Source: Saprospiraceae bacterium (GTDB taxonomy: Bacteria > Bacteroidota > Bacteroidia > Chitinophagales > Saprospiraceae). Taken from it: a DNA stretch of 64,000 bases. A model generated the notes under the pieces. The model was not told the DNA's origin and did not search any database. It saw only the letters and a program-made list of their open reading frames with translations. This document shows, piece after piece, positions 56,711-64,000 of the stretch. Each line of letters starts with the position of its first letter. The first letter of the stretch is position 1. The translations under genes were made by a program, and so were the position numbers. Where the stretch lies: assembly GCA_016714765.1 (NCBI GenBank), contig JADKCF010000008.1, positions 62,001-126,000 on the forward strand, written 5' to 3'.

Positions 56711-58042
56711 ATGACTTTTAGTGACCTGAATCTTAACAACCCTCTTTGGAATGCCATTTCAGATGCAGGGTTTGTAAGGCCAACTACCATTCAGTACAAG
56801 GCTTTTCCTGTGATTATGTCAGGCAGAGACGTGCAAGGTATAGCCCAAACCGGTACTGGAAAAACCATTGCTTATTTATTGCCATTGCTGAAGATGTGGT
56901 CTTTCAAAAAAGACAGGCACCCTCAGATTTTGGTCATCGTCCCTACACGTGAGCTGGTAGTGCAGGTAGTGAAGGAGGTGGAAATGCTTGCCAAATACCT
57001 GTCTTTGGTGGTAAGGGGCGTGTATGGAGGCACCAACCTCAAAACGCAGGCTGCTGAGATAGCTGAGGGACTGGATGTGATAGTAGGTACTCCCGGACGT
57101 TTGCTGGATTTGGGGTATCATGGTGCCCTTAATCTAAAAATGATAAAAAAACTGGTGATAGATGAAGTGGACGAAATGCTTGCGCTTGGGTTCAGGTCTC
57201 AACTGGAGCACATCATGGATCTCCTACCCGAAAAAAGGCAAAATCTTTTGTTTTCGGCTACTATCACAGATGAAGTGGAAGCATTGATAGCTGGGTATTT
57301 TAACCGGCCTGAAAAGATTGAAGCTGCACCGTCAGGGTCTCCGCTCACCAATATAAATCAAGTGCTGTACAGGGTGCCCAACTTCAATACAAAAGTCAAT
57401 CTTTTGAAATTGTTGCTTGCAACCAAGCCGGAAATGACCAAAATCTTGCTCTTTGTTTCTACTAAGGCGCTGGCTGATGACCTTTTTGATCGCATCAGCG
57501 CAGACTATCCGGACAACACAGGTATCATACACTCCAATAAGGACCAGAATTTCAGATTTAATGCTGTCAATCGTTTTCAGGACGGCACCTTCAGAATGCT
57601 CATAGCTACGGATATAATTGCCCGTGGACTGGACATAGAAGATGTGTCACATGTGATCAATTTTGATATGCCTGATGAGCCACAAAATTATGTACACCGT
57701 ATAGGCCGTACAGGTCGGGCTGATAAAAAAGGTGAGGCTATCTCTTTGGTAGGTGATTTGGATACAGACTGGCTTTTAGAGATACAGGAACTCATGCAGT
57801 ATGAAGTGCCGGTACTGCCTCTTCCTGAGGGGCTGGAGATATCAGATGTACTCACAGATGCAGAGCTGCCAAAAATTCAAATGAAAAATGTTCTTGGTAA
57901 GTTGCCAAAATTGGCGGATGACAAAAGTGCTTATCATGAGAAAAAAGCTAAGAATACTAAAGTCAATGCAAAAGTTCGATACAAAGATAAAATGCACGCC
58001 AAATATGGCAAACCGAAAACAAGAGGCCAAAAGAAAAAATAG
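56711..58042 (+). CDS. DEAD-box ATP-dependent RNA helicase
   Basis: 443 residues. Q motif region VRPTTIQYKAFPVI, Walker A AQTGTGKT, motif Ia PTRELVV, GG/TPGRLLD, motif II VIDEVDEML (DEVD in place of DEAD), SAT in LFSATITDEV, and C-terminal RecA domain motifs ATDIIARGLDIEDVSHV and HRIGRTGRADKKGEA. A basic tail (KKAKNTKVNAKVRYKDKMH, GKPKTRGQKKK) probably binds RNA. Such helicases remodel RNA in ribosome assembly or cold adaptation. The start at 56711 is chosen because the upstream ATG overlaps the promoter box. Confidence 0.92.
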   Translation: MTFSDLNLNNPLWNAISDAGFVRPTTIQYKAFPVIMSGRDVQGIAQTGTGKTIAYLLPLLKMWSFKKDRHPQILVIVPTRELVVQVVKEVEMLAKYLSLVVRGVYGGTNLKTQAAEIAEGLDVIVGTPGRLLDLGYHGALNLKMIKKLVIDEVDEMLALGFRSQLEHIMDLLPEKRQNLLFSATITDEVEALIAGYFNRPEKIEAAPSGSPLTNINQVLYRVPNFNTKVNLLKLLLATKPEMTKILLFVSTKALADDLFDRISADYPDNTGIIHSNKDQNFRFNAVNRFQDGTFRMLIATDIIARGLDIEDVSHVINFDMPDEPQNYVHRIGRTGRADKKGEAISLVGDLDTDWLLEIQELMQYEVPVLPLPEGLEISDVLTDAELPKIQMKNVLGKLPKLADDKSAYHEKKAKNTKVNAKVRYKDKMHAKYGKPKTRGQKKK

Positions 58043-58146
58043 CAAAGTAGTGCAGCGCTAAGAAAATTGGTCTTATTTTTTGTGTTGTTTATTTGGTGCT
58101 AGAGGTAACAATGCTTATATTGTTGCTTAAAAATTTGAGTATTCAT

Positions 58147-58509
58147 ATGAATCATCGGGCAGTATCTATCAGGCCATTTATTGGGTCAAAAGACTATACG
58201 CTTAGCAGAGGTTTTTACAAAGATCTTGGTTTTGAGGAGAGTGTCTTGTCTCATAATATGTGTTATTTTCATTCAGGGGACTTCGGTTTTTATTTACAGG
58301 ATGCTTATGTCAGGGACTGGGTAGACAACACCATGGTCTTTATGGAGGTGGTTGATGTCAACCAATTTTGGACCGACTTGGTAGCACTGGATTTGCCAAA
58401 AAAATACCCTACATGCCGCGTCATTCCTGTCAAAGATTATGATTGGGGAAAAGAATGTTTTCTGCATGACCCTTCAGGTATTTTATGGCACTTTGGCTCT
58501 TTTTATTGA
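58147..58509 (+). CDS. VOC-superfamily (glyoxalase/bleomycin-resistance-like) protein
   Basis: 120 residues, one VOC domain: two beta-alpha-beta-beta-beta halves (IRPFIGSKDYTLSRGFYKDLGF, GDFGFYLQDAY, FMEVVDVNQFWTDL, KECFLHDPSGILWHFG). The ATG at 58147 gives the normal N-terminus. VOC proteins bind metals and act as dioxygenases, glyoxalases or drug-binding proteins; the ligand here is unknown. It is followed 13 bases later by a DinB-like gene, so the two are probably cotranscribed. Confidence 0.82.
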   Translation: MNHRAVSIRPFIGSKDYTLSRGFYKDLGFEESVLSHNMCYFHSGDFGFYLQDAYVRDWVDNTMVFMEVVDVNQFWTDLVALDLPKKYPTCRVIPVKDYDWGKECFLHDPSGILWHFGSFY

Positions 58510-58522
58510 TCTTTCAAAAACA

Positions 58523-59014
58523 ATGATTTTGTACCCATCTATCAAAGAAATATTATGGAGGCAGTTTGGTGCCAGTATGGATATGCTAGGAAATGCCATA
58601 TCCGCCTGTCCTCCTGAAGTCTGGGAAGCAGAAGACAAGAGATTCTGGTATCTTGCATATCACACTCTATTTTTTCTGGATTTTTACCTGAGCCATGACG
58701 CAGCCGGATTTATGCCACCTTTTCCTTTCACCCTTTCGGAATTCGAAGATGTCATGCCTGAAAGAATCTACACTCAAGAAGAGTTATTGACTTATCTTCA
58801 ATACTGCAGAGAAAAATGCCACGCCTTTATTGACAATATTTCGGATAGAAAATATTGGGAAAATGAATCCGGAACCATGGTTTATCCTGTTGTCGAGATA
58901 TTACTCTACAATATGAGACACGTTCAGCATCATGCTGCCCAACTCAATCTGATTTTGAGACAGGAGACACATGATGCACCGGATTGGGTTAGAAGAAATG
59001 AGATATTGTTTTAA
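58523..59014 (+). CDS. DinB-like four-helix metal-binding protein
   Basis: 163 residues from ATG 58523. A four-helix bundle pattern with DinB-type metal ligands: His in AYHTLFFLDFYL and the paired His in RHVQHHAAQLNLIL near the C-terminus. DinB/YfiT-like proteins bind Zn or Ni; some are mycothiol- or bacillithiol-dependent transferases, others unknown. It follows the VOC gene, a common pairing of small detoxification-type proteins. Confidence 0.75.
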   Translation: MILYPSIKEILWRQFGASMDMLGNAISACPPEVWEAEDKRFWYLAYHTLFFLDFYLSHDAAGFMPPFPFTLSEFEDVMPERIYTQEELLTYLQYCREKCHAFIDNISDRKYWENESGTMVYPVVEILLYNMRHVQHHAAQLNLILRQETHDAPDWVRRNEILF

Positions 59015-59179
59015 GATATTTGTTTTGTGCTCTATGACATATCAGACAACTGATTTGGCAGTCTTACAGAACACTTAACTTGATTGATCTTTGTCCATTT
59101 GCAGCAAAATTTGGTACAAACCTTCATATAGTAATAATAATTTGTTTACCTTTACTTTACAATAAAGAACATATCATTT

Positions 59180-59881
59180 ATGCTGGACATCAGTGGCTTA
59201 AGCAATTACTACAGTGAGACTTCGGTTTATATGATTTTGTTTACTATGTCAATTACCATTTTGTTGTCATTGATCCTGGTATTTACGTATGATAAGACTA
59301 CAGCACCTGCCGGTAGATCTTTTAGTTTTATACAATCCCTGATGCTCATGTCAGTGGTGACAGCCACTATTATGCAATCTATAGGTGATAGTCTGGCTTT
59401 GAGTTTTGGTATTTTCGGTGCTCTGGCCATCATCAGGTTCAGGTCTAATGTTTCGGATCTTAGAGATATCGCATTCATCTTTGCCACTATGGCCATAGGG
59501 ATAGCCTGTGGAGTACATTCATTTCAGAACGCCATCATAGGGACACTTACTTTTTGTATACTCATTTTTTTACTTAAATTGAGTCCGTTTGATCCTAAAC
59601 ACAATATCAAAGGTAACGTACGGTTGGAAACAGACCTCAATCCAGATATTTTATCTGAGATAGAAAAAATATTAAATAATCACACTCAGGACATTAATCT
59701 TTCGAGATTTAGAATGACCACTTCTCCTGAAGGAGTTATCAGTAATGAATATGAATACAGTTTTATGGTCGTTGATGTCAAGTCAGGTAATGCACTCAAA
59801 ACACAACTACAGCAGGTAGAAGGGGTCAAAATCACCAGGATTATTTATGAAGATAATGTATATGCCACCAATAATTATTAA
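59180..59881 (+). CDS. DUF4956 membrane protein
   Basis: 233 residues. Four or so membrane helices (about residues 17-36, 50-66, 72-85, 98-135) surround the DUF4956 signature FGIFGALAIIRFRSNVSDLRD followed by IAFIFATMAIGIACG. The C-terminal 85 residues are soluble and ferredoxin-like (NPDILSEIEKILNNH, YSFMVVDVKSG). Elsewhere DUF4956 proteins often neighbour VTC-type polymerase-domain and CotH genes; neither is present here. It begins a three-gene operon with HlyD-like and TolC-like genes (16- and 24-base gaps). TACCTTTA at 59147-59154 is a weak promoter box. Confidence 0.85.
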   Translation: MLDISGLSNYYSETSVYMILFTMSITILLSLILVFTYDKTTAPAGRSFSFIQSLMLMSVVTATIMQSIGDSLALSFGIFGALAIIRFRSNVSDLRDIAFIFATMAIGIACGVHSFQNAIIGTLTFCILIFLLKLSPFDPKHNIKGNVRLETDLNPDILSEIEKILNNHTQDINLSRFRMTTSPEGVISNEYEYSFMVVDVKSGNALKTQLQQVEGVKITRIIYEDNVYATNNY

Positions 59882-59896
59882 GAAAATAAAGCATTT

Positions 59897-60895
59897 ATGC
59901 AGAAATTCAATATTTTTTATTGGGTGATTCTCCCTTTACTGATTTTTTCCTTGTATTACCTGACCGGTAAACTCAAGCTTAGTCATAGAGAATACTTCGG
60001 TTTTGCAGAAAATAAACAATCTGAGATCAATCTTGATAAAGATGTGATCATTTCAAAAATATTGGTCAAAACAGGCGAAAAGGTGAAAAAGGGACAACTT
60101 TTGATCATAGTCAATAATCCGGATATGTCTCAGGAAATCAGTCAGATATCCCTTGCCATGGGAGGATTGAAAATAAAAAATGACCTCAGCAAATCTGAAT
60201 TGGAGGCTGAAATATTTAAACTCGAAAAGGAAAGGGATATTCGTATAGGTGAGCTTCAGGCAAAAATTAAAAACATTGAGCAAGAAGATGGATTTTACAA
60301 AAGTCTCCTTACCAATAATGATGTAGGTGCAAGTAAAGATCTAAACATAAAGAATCCAAACGAACAGCAGATTCTCACCATCCAAGGCGAAATCTCCGAC
60401 ATCAGGCATAGCTATGACAGCAATATATCCCATTATCGAAAAATGATCAGCCAGCCCAAAGAAACAGCAGTGAGCCGGGAAATATACGATGGTAAAAAAA
60501 AATACCTTACATCTGAATTGCAAAAGTTCAATATTACTGCTCCTTTTGATGGCGTCGTAGGGAGTATCAATGTTCGTGAAGGGGAGAACGTTAAGGCTTT
60601 TTCCAGCATGATCAGTTTCTATGAATCGACACCGCCCATGGTACTGGCATATATACAGGAAAAATTTGATCTCAATATAAAGGTGGGGGATTCTGTAATG
60701 ATCTCTTCTGTATATAATACCAATAAAAAAGTTGGCGGCAGAATAGCTGCCAAAGGCAACAGGATCGTAGAGATACCTGAAAAATTTCGTAAAATACAGG
60801 ATGTAAAACTATATGGTATAGAAGTGTTTATAAAAATACCTGCTGATAATGCCTTCTACCAAAAGGAAGTCCTCCGAATTTCTGAAGTCCAATAA
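59897..60895 (+). CDS. HlyD-like periplasmic adaptor (membrane fusion) protein
   Basis: 332 residues. One N-terminal membrane helix (residues 7-22). The split barrel-sandwich hybrid motif is seen in KILVKTGEKVKKGQLLIIV (residues 54-72) and FDGVVGSINVREGENV (about residues 216-231), separated by a coiled-coil hairpin (residues 80-200). A beta-barrel domain follows (KFDLNIKVGDSVMISS). Such adaptors bridge an inner-membrane partner and a TolC-type outer-membrane channel. No ABC, MFS or RND pump gene is adjacent; the DUF4956 protein is the only inner-membrane neighbour. Confidence 0.85.
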   Translation: MQKFNIFYWVILPLLIFSLYYLTGKLKLSHREYFGFAENKQSEINLDKDVIISKILVKTGEKVKKGQLLIIVNNPDMSQEISQISLAMGGLKIKNDLSKSELEAEIFKLEKERDIRIGELQAKIKNIEQEDGFYKSLLTNNDVGASKDLNIKNPNEQQILTIQGEISDIRHSYDSNISHYRKMISQPKETAVSREIYDGKKKYLTSELQKFNITAPFDGVVGSINVREGENVKAFSSMISFYESTPPMVLAYIQEKFDLNIKVGDSVMISSVYNTNKKVGGRIAAKGNRIVEIPEKFRKIQDVKLYGIEVFIKIPADNAFYQKEVLRISEVQ

Positions 60896-60918
60896 TTGTT
60901 CTTTCAAAATCCAGCTTC

Positions 60919-62151
60919 ATGAAATCAAAAATGATCATTGTTCTATGCCTTCTGTACTACTGTTCAGCAGGGCTTCGTGGTCAGGCTGCAGATATTGGTA
61001 AATTGATTACGGATAGACTGAAAGATGAAAGGATTTCACTGCGAGAGCAATCAAACCTGCGCCTCGGAAGCATGGATTACGGTTTACCATTTTTAGAAAA
61101 AGTAGAAGTAAGAACTGAGCTAGACAGGATGCAAACATCACGACAGGAGTTTATGCTGAGGACCAGTTTCAATGGATTCGGTCAGAAAAATGCCGAAAAG
61201 GATAAGTTTAATGCCTTACTGGCCAGAAAAAATGCCTCTGCTCTTAATATAAAAAATGAACTGCTGACAGAAGGATATCGCGATATACTAGAGTTTGTTT
61301 TTGTAAATCTCAATAAGGATTTGCTTAAAAGATACAGGAGTCATCTGGTGGAAAAAGAAAAACTGACGGAAACATTGTTGGCAAATGGTGTTTCACCTGA
61401 TCTGGAAGATTATATAAAACTTAAGGAAGCTATCCTCGAAAACCAGCTTAGACAACAAAGTCTGGATCAAAAATCAAAAGTGTACGCGAAAAAACTAAAG
61501 ATGGATACAAGTGCGATAATAAACATGGCAGATTGGCCGGCACCTGATCATATTTATCAGCACATTCTCTCGCTTGAACCTGATTTTGAAACGCATGCTG
61601 AAGTCATGAATTATGATCTCGAAAGCCGGTTTCTGACAGCTGATCTGAATGCCTTAAGAGCCAGAAATGCTAAAATTCTTGACTTTGCCCAAATCAAACA
61701 TACACTGCGAGATGATTTACTCTTGCAAAATCGTTTTTCTATTGGATTGGGTTTGAACATCCCCTGGAGTGGGTCTTTTCATCTGAAGCAACAAGATATT
61801 AAAATTAAGCAGGAGGAAGTTGCAGTTGAGAAGGAAATAGAAAAATTGAAGTTGAAGTCTGATTTCGCCCATCTCAAAAATCTATTCTACACAGAATTTA
61901 CTCAGTATCAGTTGTGGCAATCCATACACTCAGACAGTCTGGTGATTAAGCTTAAAGAAAAAGTACTGCAATCAGGGAAACTAGATCCTCTGAAAGCTTT
62001 TTCACTCAAGGATTCTGAATTGGATGCAGCATCAAAATCTCTTGAACACTATGAAAAACTATATAAGATATATATCAGCATACTGGAGTCGTCAGGTGAA
62101 TTGTTTAGAATGCCAGCTAAAACTACCTCCACACTCTGCGACCTGTATTAG
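60919..62151 (+). CDS. TolC-like outer-membrane efflux/export protein
   Basis: 410 residues with a signal peptide ending LRGQA. The rest is largely long amphipathic helices arranged as two repeats (AEKDKFNALLARKNASALNIKN to LKDRYRSHLVEKEKL-like stretch, and KQQDIKIKQEEVAVEKEIEK to DAASKSLEHYEKLYKIY), plus short strands (FMLRTSFNGFGQKN, FSIGLGLNIPWSG) fitting an outer-membrane barrel segment. This is the TolC/OEP layout, slightly shorter than usual. It ends the DUF4956-HlyD operon and lies 15 bases from the convergent yaaA. Confidence 0.72.
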   Translation: MKSKMIIVLCLLYYCSAGLRGQAADIGKLITDRLKDERISLREQSNLRLGSMDYGLPFLEKVEVRTELDRMQTSRQEFMLRTSFNGFGQKNAEKDKFNALLARKNASALNIKNELLTEGYRDILEFVFVNLNKDLLKRYRSHLVEKEKLTETLLANGVSPDLEDYIKLKEAILENQLRQQSLDQKSKVYAKKLKMDTSAIINMADWPAPDHIYQHILSLEPDFETHAEVMNYDLESRFLTADLNALRARNAKILDFAQIKHTLRDDLLLQNRFSIGLGLNIPWSGSFHLKQQDIKIKQEEVAVEKEIEKLKLKSDFAHLKNLFYTEFTQYQLWQSIHSDSLVIKLKEKVLQSGKLDPLKAFSLKDSELDAASKSLEHYEKLYKIYISILESSGELFRMPAKTTSTLCDLY

Positions 62152-62165
62152 TAGATTGGTAGCCC

Positions 62166-62936
62166 TCAGCTTTTGACAAACACAAAATTGGACTCTGTTG
62201 ACGTTTCAGCATCCCATAGATAGCCATCAGAGATAAAATGCTGCATACCGGAAGGATGGGTGATTCTGTTTTTTATAATAAATGCAGCCATAAGACCTCT
62301 TGCTTTTTTAACACTGAAAGACACAAAGGTACGTTTGCCATTTTTCATTTCGAAAAATGATGTACCGATTATTTTTGCATTTATAGACTTGATATTCAGG
62401 CATTTGAAGTATTCATCTGAAGCCAGATTGACGAGGTAGTCACTACCTGAGCCATGTATATCTCTGTTGATGGAGTGAGTTACCAAAGGAGACCAGTATT
62501 GATATAAGTTGGAGTGTTTTTTGGTTTTCAACCTAGTCGCTATTTCCAGCCTATACTCCTGCATGACATCCAGTGGACGCAGGCTACCATACAATCCGGA
62601 CAATATTCTGAGATGTTGCTGAGCATACTGGAGATCATCAGAAGACATAGAAAATGCATCAAGGCCATTGTACACCTCTCCCTGAAAGGTATGAATGGCG
62701 GTTCCGCTTTTTAATTGCGCTGCTTCCGCGGTGCCAAATCTACCAAAACGTTCTCGGTTTTGTATTGCCAGTTTTTCGCTGATACTCATGAGCAACATTA
62801 AGTCTGACACTGACATTTTTTTAAGATACCCTACAAGTTGTTGAGATTCTACTGAAAATTCGGGTAGAGTGGGAGAGAGCTGCAAATCCGCAGTACGGCA
62901 GTCCATGGTTTTGGATGGAGATAAAATGACCAGCAT
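62166..62936 (-). CDS. yaaA: Peroxide stress protein YaaA (DUF328)
   Basis: 256 residues from ATG 62936 (MLVILSPSKTMD), the canonical N-terminus; an ATG 14 codons upstream is unlikely. Family features are LSPTLPEF, YNGLDAFSMSSDDLQYAQQHLRILSGLYGSLRPLD, KTKKHSNLYQYW, LVNLASDEYFKCLN and SVKKARGLMAAFIIKNRI. In E. coli YaaA lowers free iron during peroxide stress and binds DNA through a helix-hairpin-helix-like motif. No close same-strand partner. Confidence 0.92.
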   Translation of the reverse strand: MLVILSPSKTMDCRTADLQLSPTLPEFSVESQQLVGYLKKMSVSDLMLLMSISEKLAIQNRERFGRFGTAEAAQLKSGTAIHTFQGEVYNGLDAFSMSSDDLQYAQQHLRILSGLYGSLRPLDVMQEYRLEIATRLKTKKHSNLYQYWSPLVTHSINRDIHGSGSDYLVNLASDEYFKCLNIKSINAKIIGTSFFEMKNGKRTFVSFSVKKARGLMAAFIIKNRITHPSGMQHFISDGYLWDAETSTESNFVFVKS

Positions 62937-63003
62937 GTATGAGATATTAAACTCTCCATTAAACCCATTAGAGTACAAATAGTTGGGCGAGAGGTATAAA
63001 AAC

Positions 63004-63045
63004 TGAAAAGCCCCTGCAAGTTTTCAGACCTGTCGGGGCTTTTCA
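63004..63045 (-). terminator. Terminator hairpin after the DUF1573 gene
   Basis: Perfect 11-base stem TGAAAAGCCCC (63004-63014) / GGGGCTTTTCA (63035-63045). Read on the minus strand it is followed by GTTTTTAT, giving an intrinsic terminator for the DUF1573 gene. The 20-base loop is large. Confidence 0.6.
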
Positions 63046-63122
63046 AAAATATTTTTTCACAAGATTAATGTTAACTATGGCATTATACCATACACACACG
63101 ACCATCTTGGTTGGATTGGCTC

Positions 63123-63710
63123 TTAATTACCTTTGATGATGCTAGGCTCAGCTGCAGGTACTGCTTTTTCTTCTTTAGGTGCCAATACTGTACCAATCAC
63201 CTGAAGAACATGATTGTCAGGGCCTTCGTTGGTAGTGATAGTAACAGACTTATTGATTGCTCCTGTTCTCTTTGTGTCATATCTGATTTCCAAAGTACTG
63301 CTTTGACCTGGAGCAATTGGGTTTTTGTCCCATGTAGGTACAGTACATCCGCAAGAACCTCTTGCGTTTTTGATCAATAATGGCTCAGTACCTGTGTTGG
63401 TAAATTTAACTACTCTCAAGGGCTCTGCTCCATTTTCGATAGTACCATAATCAACAGTCAATGATTCGAAAGTCATTTTTGCGTTGGTTCTCTCTACTGC
63501 TACTTCAGCCACAGCCTGAACCTGCTGCATGGCAGCTTCTTTTTTGAGGTCTCCGTCAGTCTTTACAGGTATTGGAGCTTTGTCCATTACTTTTTTAACT
63601 TCCTGGACTTGTTTTACCTCTTGTACTTGCTTTACATCTTTTTTTACTTCTTTCTGAGCATTGACATTAAATGCTACAAACACTAACAATAAGAATAAAA
63701 TTTGCTTCAT
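63123..63710 (-). CDS. Exported DUF1573 (ASH-like) protein
   Basis: 195 residues with a signal peptide (residues 1-18, ending NVNAQ). A Lys/Val/Gln-rich linker (KQVQEVKQVQEVKKV, residues 24-40) follows. Residues 80-185 form a DUF1573 immunoglobulin-like domain: FESLTVDYGTIENGAEPL, VKFTNTGTEPLLIKNARGSCGCTVP, SSTLEIRYDTKRTGAINKSVTI. The CGCT pair is family-typical. Periplasmic or surface beta-sandwich proteins of unknown role, widespread in Bacteroidota. It has a well-formed promoter and a terminator, so it is monocistronic. Confidence 0.88.
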   Translation of the reverse strand: MKQILFLLLVFVAFNVNAQKEVKKDVKQVQEVKQVQEVKKVMDKAPIPVKTDGDLKKEAAMQQVQAVAEVAVERTNAKMTFESLTVDYGTIENGAEPLRVVKFTNTGTEPLLIKNARGSCGCTVPTWDKNPIAPGQSSTLEIRYDTKRTGAINKSVTITTNEGPDNHVLQVIGTVLAPKEEKAVPAAEPSIIKGN

Positions 63711-63735
63711 GATGATATTTTTTTTTTAAACGATA

Positions 63736-63766
63736 CAAATATAGTGCTATAAATAGAATCTGCAAA
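63736..63766 (-). promoter_or_regulatory. Bacteroidota-type promoter of the DUF1573 gene
   Basis: On the minus strand TTTG (63763-63766), a 19-base spacer and TATATTTG (63736-63743), matching the sigma-ABfr consensus TTTG-N19-TAnnTTTG. The -7 box ends 25 bases before the ATG. The best promoter in the window. Confidence 0.65.
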
Positions 63767-63881
63767 AAAAAAGTTCAGACCCCGCTGTTAAATTAGTGTT
63801 AAGAACTATTTTCTTTCTTTTTTACAGTTTTTTTCTGAAAAGTTTTTAGATAATTCCGCTTTATTATCATAAAAAATATTT

Positions 63882-63998
63882 TTATTTAACATATGTTTCA
63901 TCGATTGTTTTCTTTATTTTTTCTATTGTTTCAATTTCTAGACTTCCTATGATTTTAACTATTCTCAGTTTATCAATAGTTCTTATTTGATCGACTGC
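63882..63998 (-). CDS. C-terminal end of a MazF/PemK-type toxin gene, cut by the window edge
   Basis: The minus-strand frame open to the window end reads AVDQIRTIDKLRIV then GSLEIETIEKIKK and stops at 63882. The DQIRTIDK...K.IG.L pattern is the conserved C-terminus of MazF/PemK endoribonuclease toxins of type II toxin-antitoxin systems. About 39 residues are visible; the N-terminus and any antitoxin gene lie beyond 64000. Confidence 0.65.
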   Translation of the reverse strand, partial: AVDQIRTIDKLRIVKIIGSLEIETIEKIKKTIDETYVK

Positions 63999-64000
63999 TG

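Noticed and set aside
1..64000. CRISPR arrays, prophage or insertion sequences
   Set aside because: I saw no regularly spaced direct repeats, transposase motifs, integrases or phage structural genes. The CHAT protein has no Cas gene nearby.

Overview
The window looks like a chromosomal stretch from a member of the Bacteroidota, most likely in or near the Saprospiraceae/Chitinophagales. It has a SusC/SusD pair, proteins with type IX secretion (T9SS) sorting domains, many Cys-anchored lipoproteins, the acpP-fabF-rnc order, low GC, and promoter-like boxes of the Bacteroidota form TAnnTTTG. I see no phage, insertion sequence or CRISPR array.

Layout. 1-12.3 kb: lipoproteins, a DUF2867 oxidoreductase, an Lgt-like remnant, an intradiol dioxygenase-like lipoprotein, a TPR/S41 peptidase, a TonB-C-like lipoprotein with a TPR partner, a DUF1826 protein, a secreted beta-helix protein and a flavin amine oxidase. 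12.9-26.5 kb: a polytopic membrane protein, an M1 aminopeptidase, a long coiled-coil DUF4175-type protein followed by an anti-sigma-type ATPase and ybeY, a convergent operon (GH3-type acyl-amido synthetase, small protein, recO), tRNA-Leu(GAG) and a secreted S51 peptidase. 26.5-34.4 kb: an SDR, a secreted TPR-CHAT protein, a membrane anti-sigma-like TPR protein with its ECF sigma factor, and a T9SS surface protein. 34.4-44.5 kb: anmK, eda, arsM/arsR, acpP-fabF-rnc, a YdjM-like membrane protein, a YkgJ/gamma-carbonic-anhydrase fusion and pyrD. 44.6-55.5 kb: a polysaccharide utilization locus (SusC, SusD, LamG lipoprotein, two GH144-type enzymes, GH3 beta-glucosidase) that fits beta-1,2-glucan use. 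55.5-64 kb: a thioredoxin-SPOR protein, a DEAD-box helicase, VOC and DinB-like proteins, a DUF4956-HlyD-TolC-like operon, yaaA, a DUF1573 protein and the end of a MazF/PemK-type toxin gene.

A dominant technical feature is the number of single-base frameshifts, about twenty, mostly deletions in homopolymers. They split at least eleven genes, including fabF, eda, the M1 peptidase, SusC and SusD. Re-joining the frames restores family motifs (FGFGGHN in FabF, the catalytic Lys region in Eda). I therefore read most of these as unpolished long-read assembly errors and annotate the genes as single loci.

The systems I consider most worth following are the three-gene DUF4956/HlyD/TolC operon, which looks like an uncharacterised envelope-spanning export or assembly module, and the CHAT protease / ECF sigma / membrane TPR cluster. 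The glucan locus has the most confident functional prediction.
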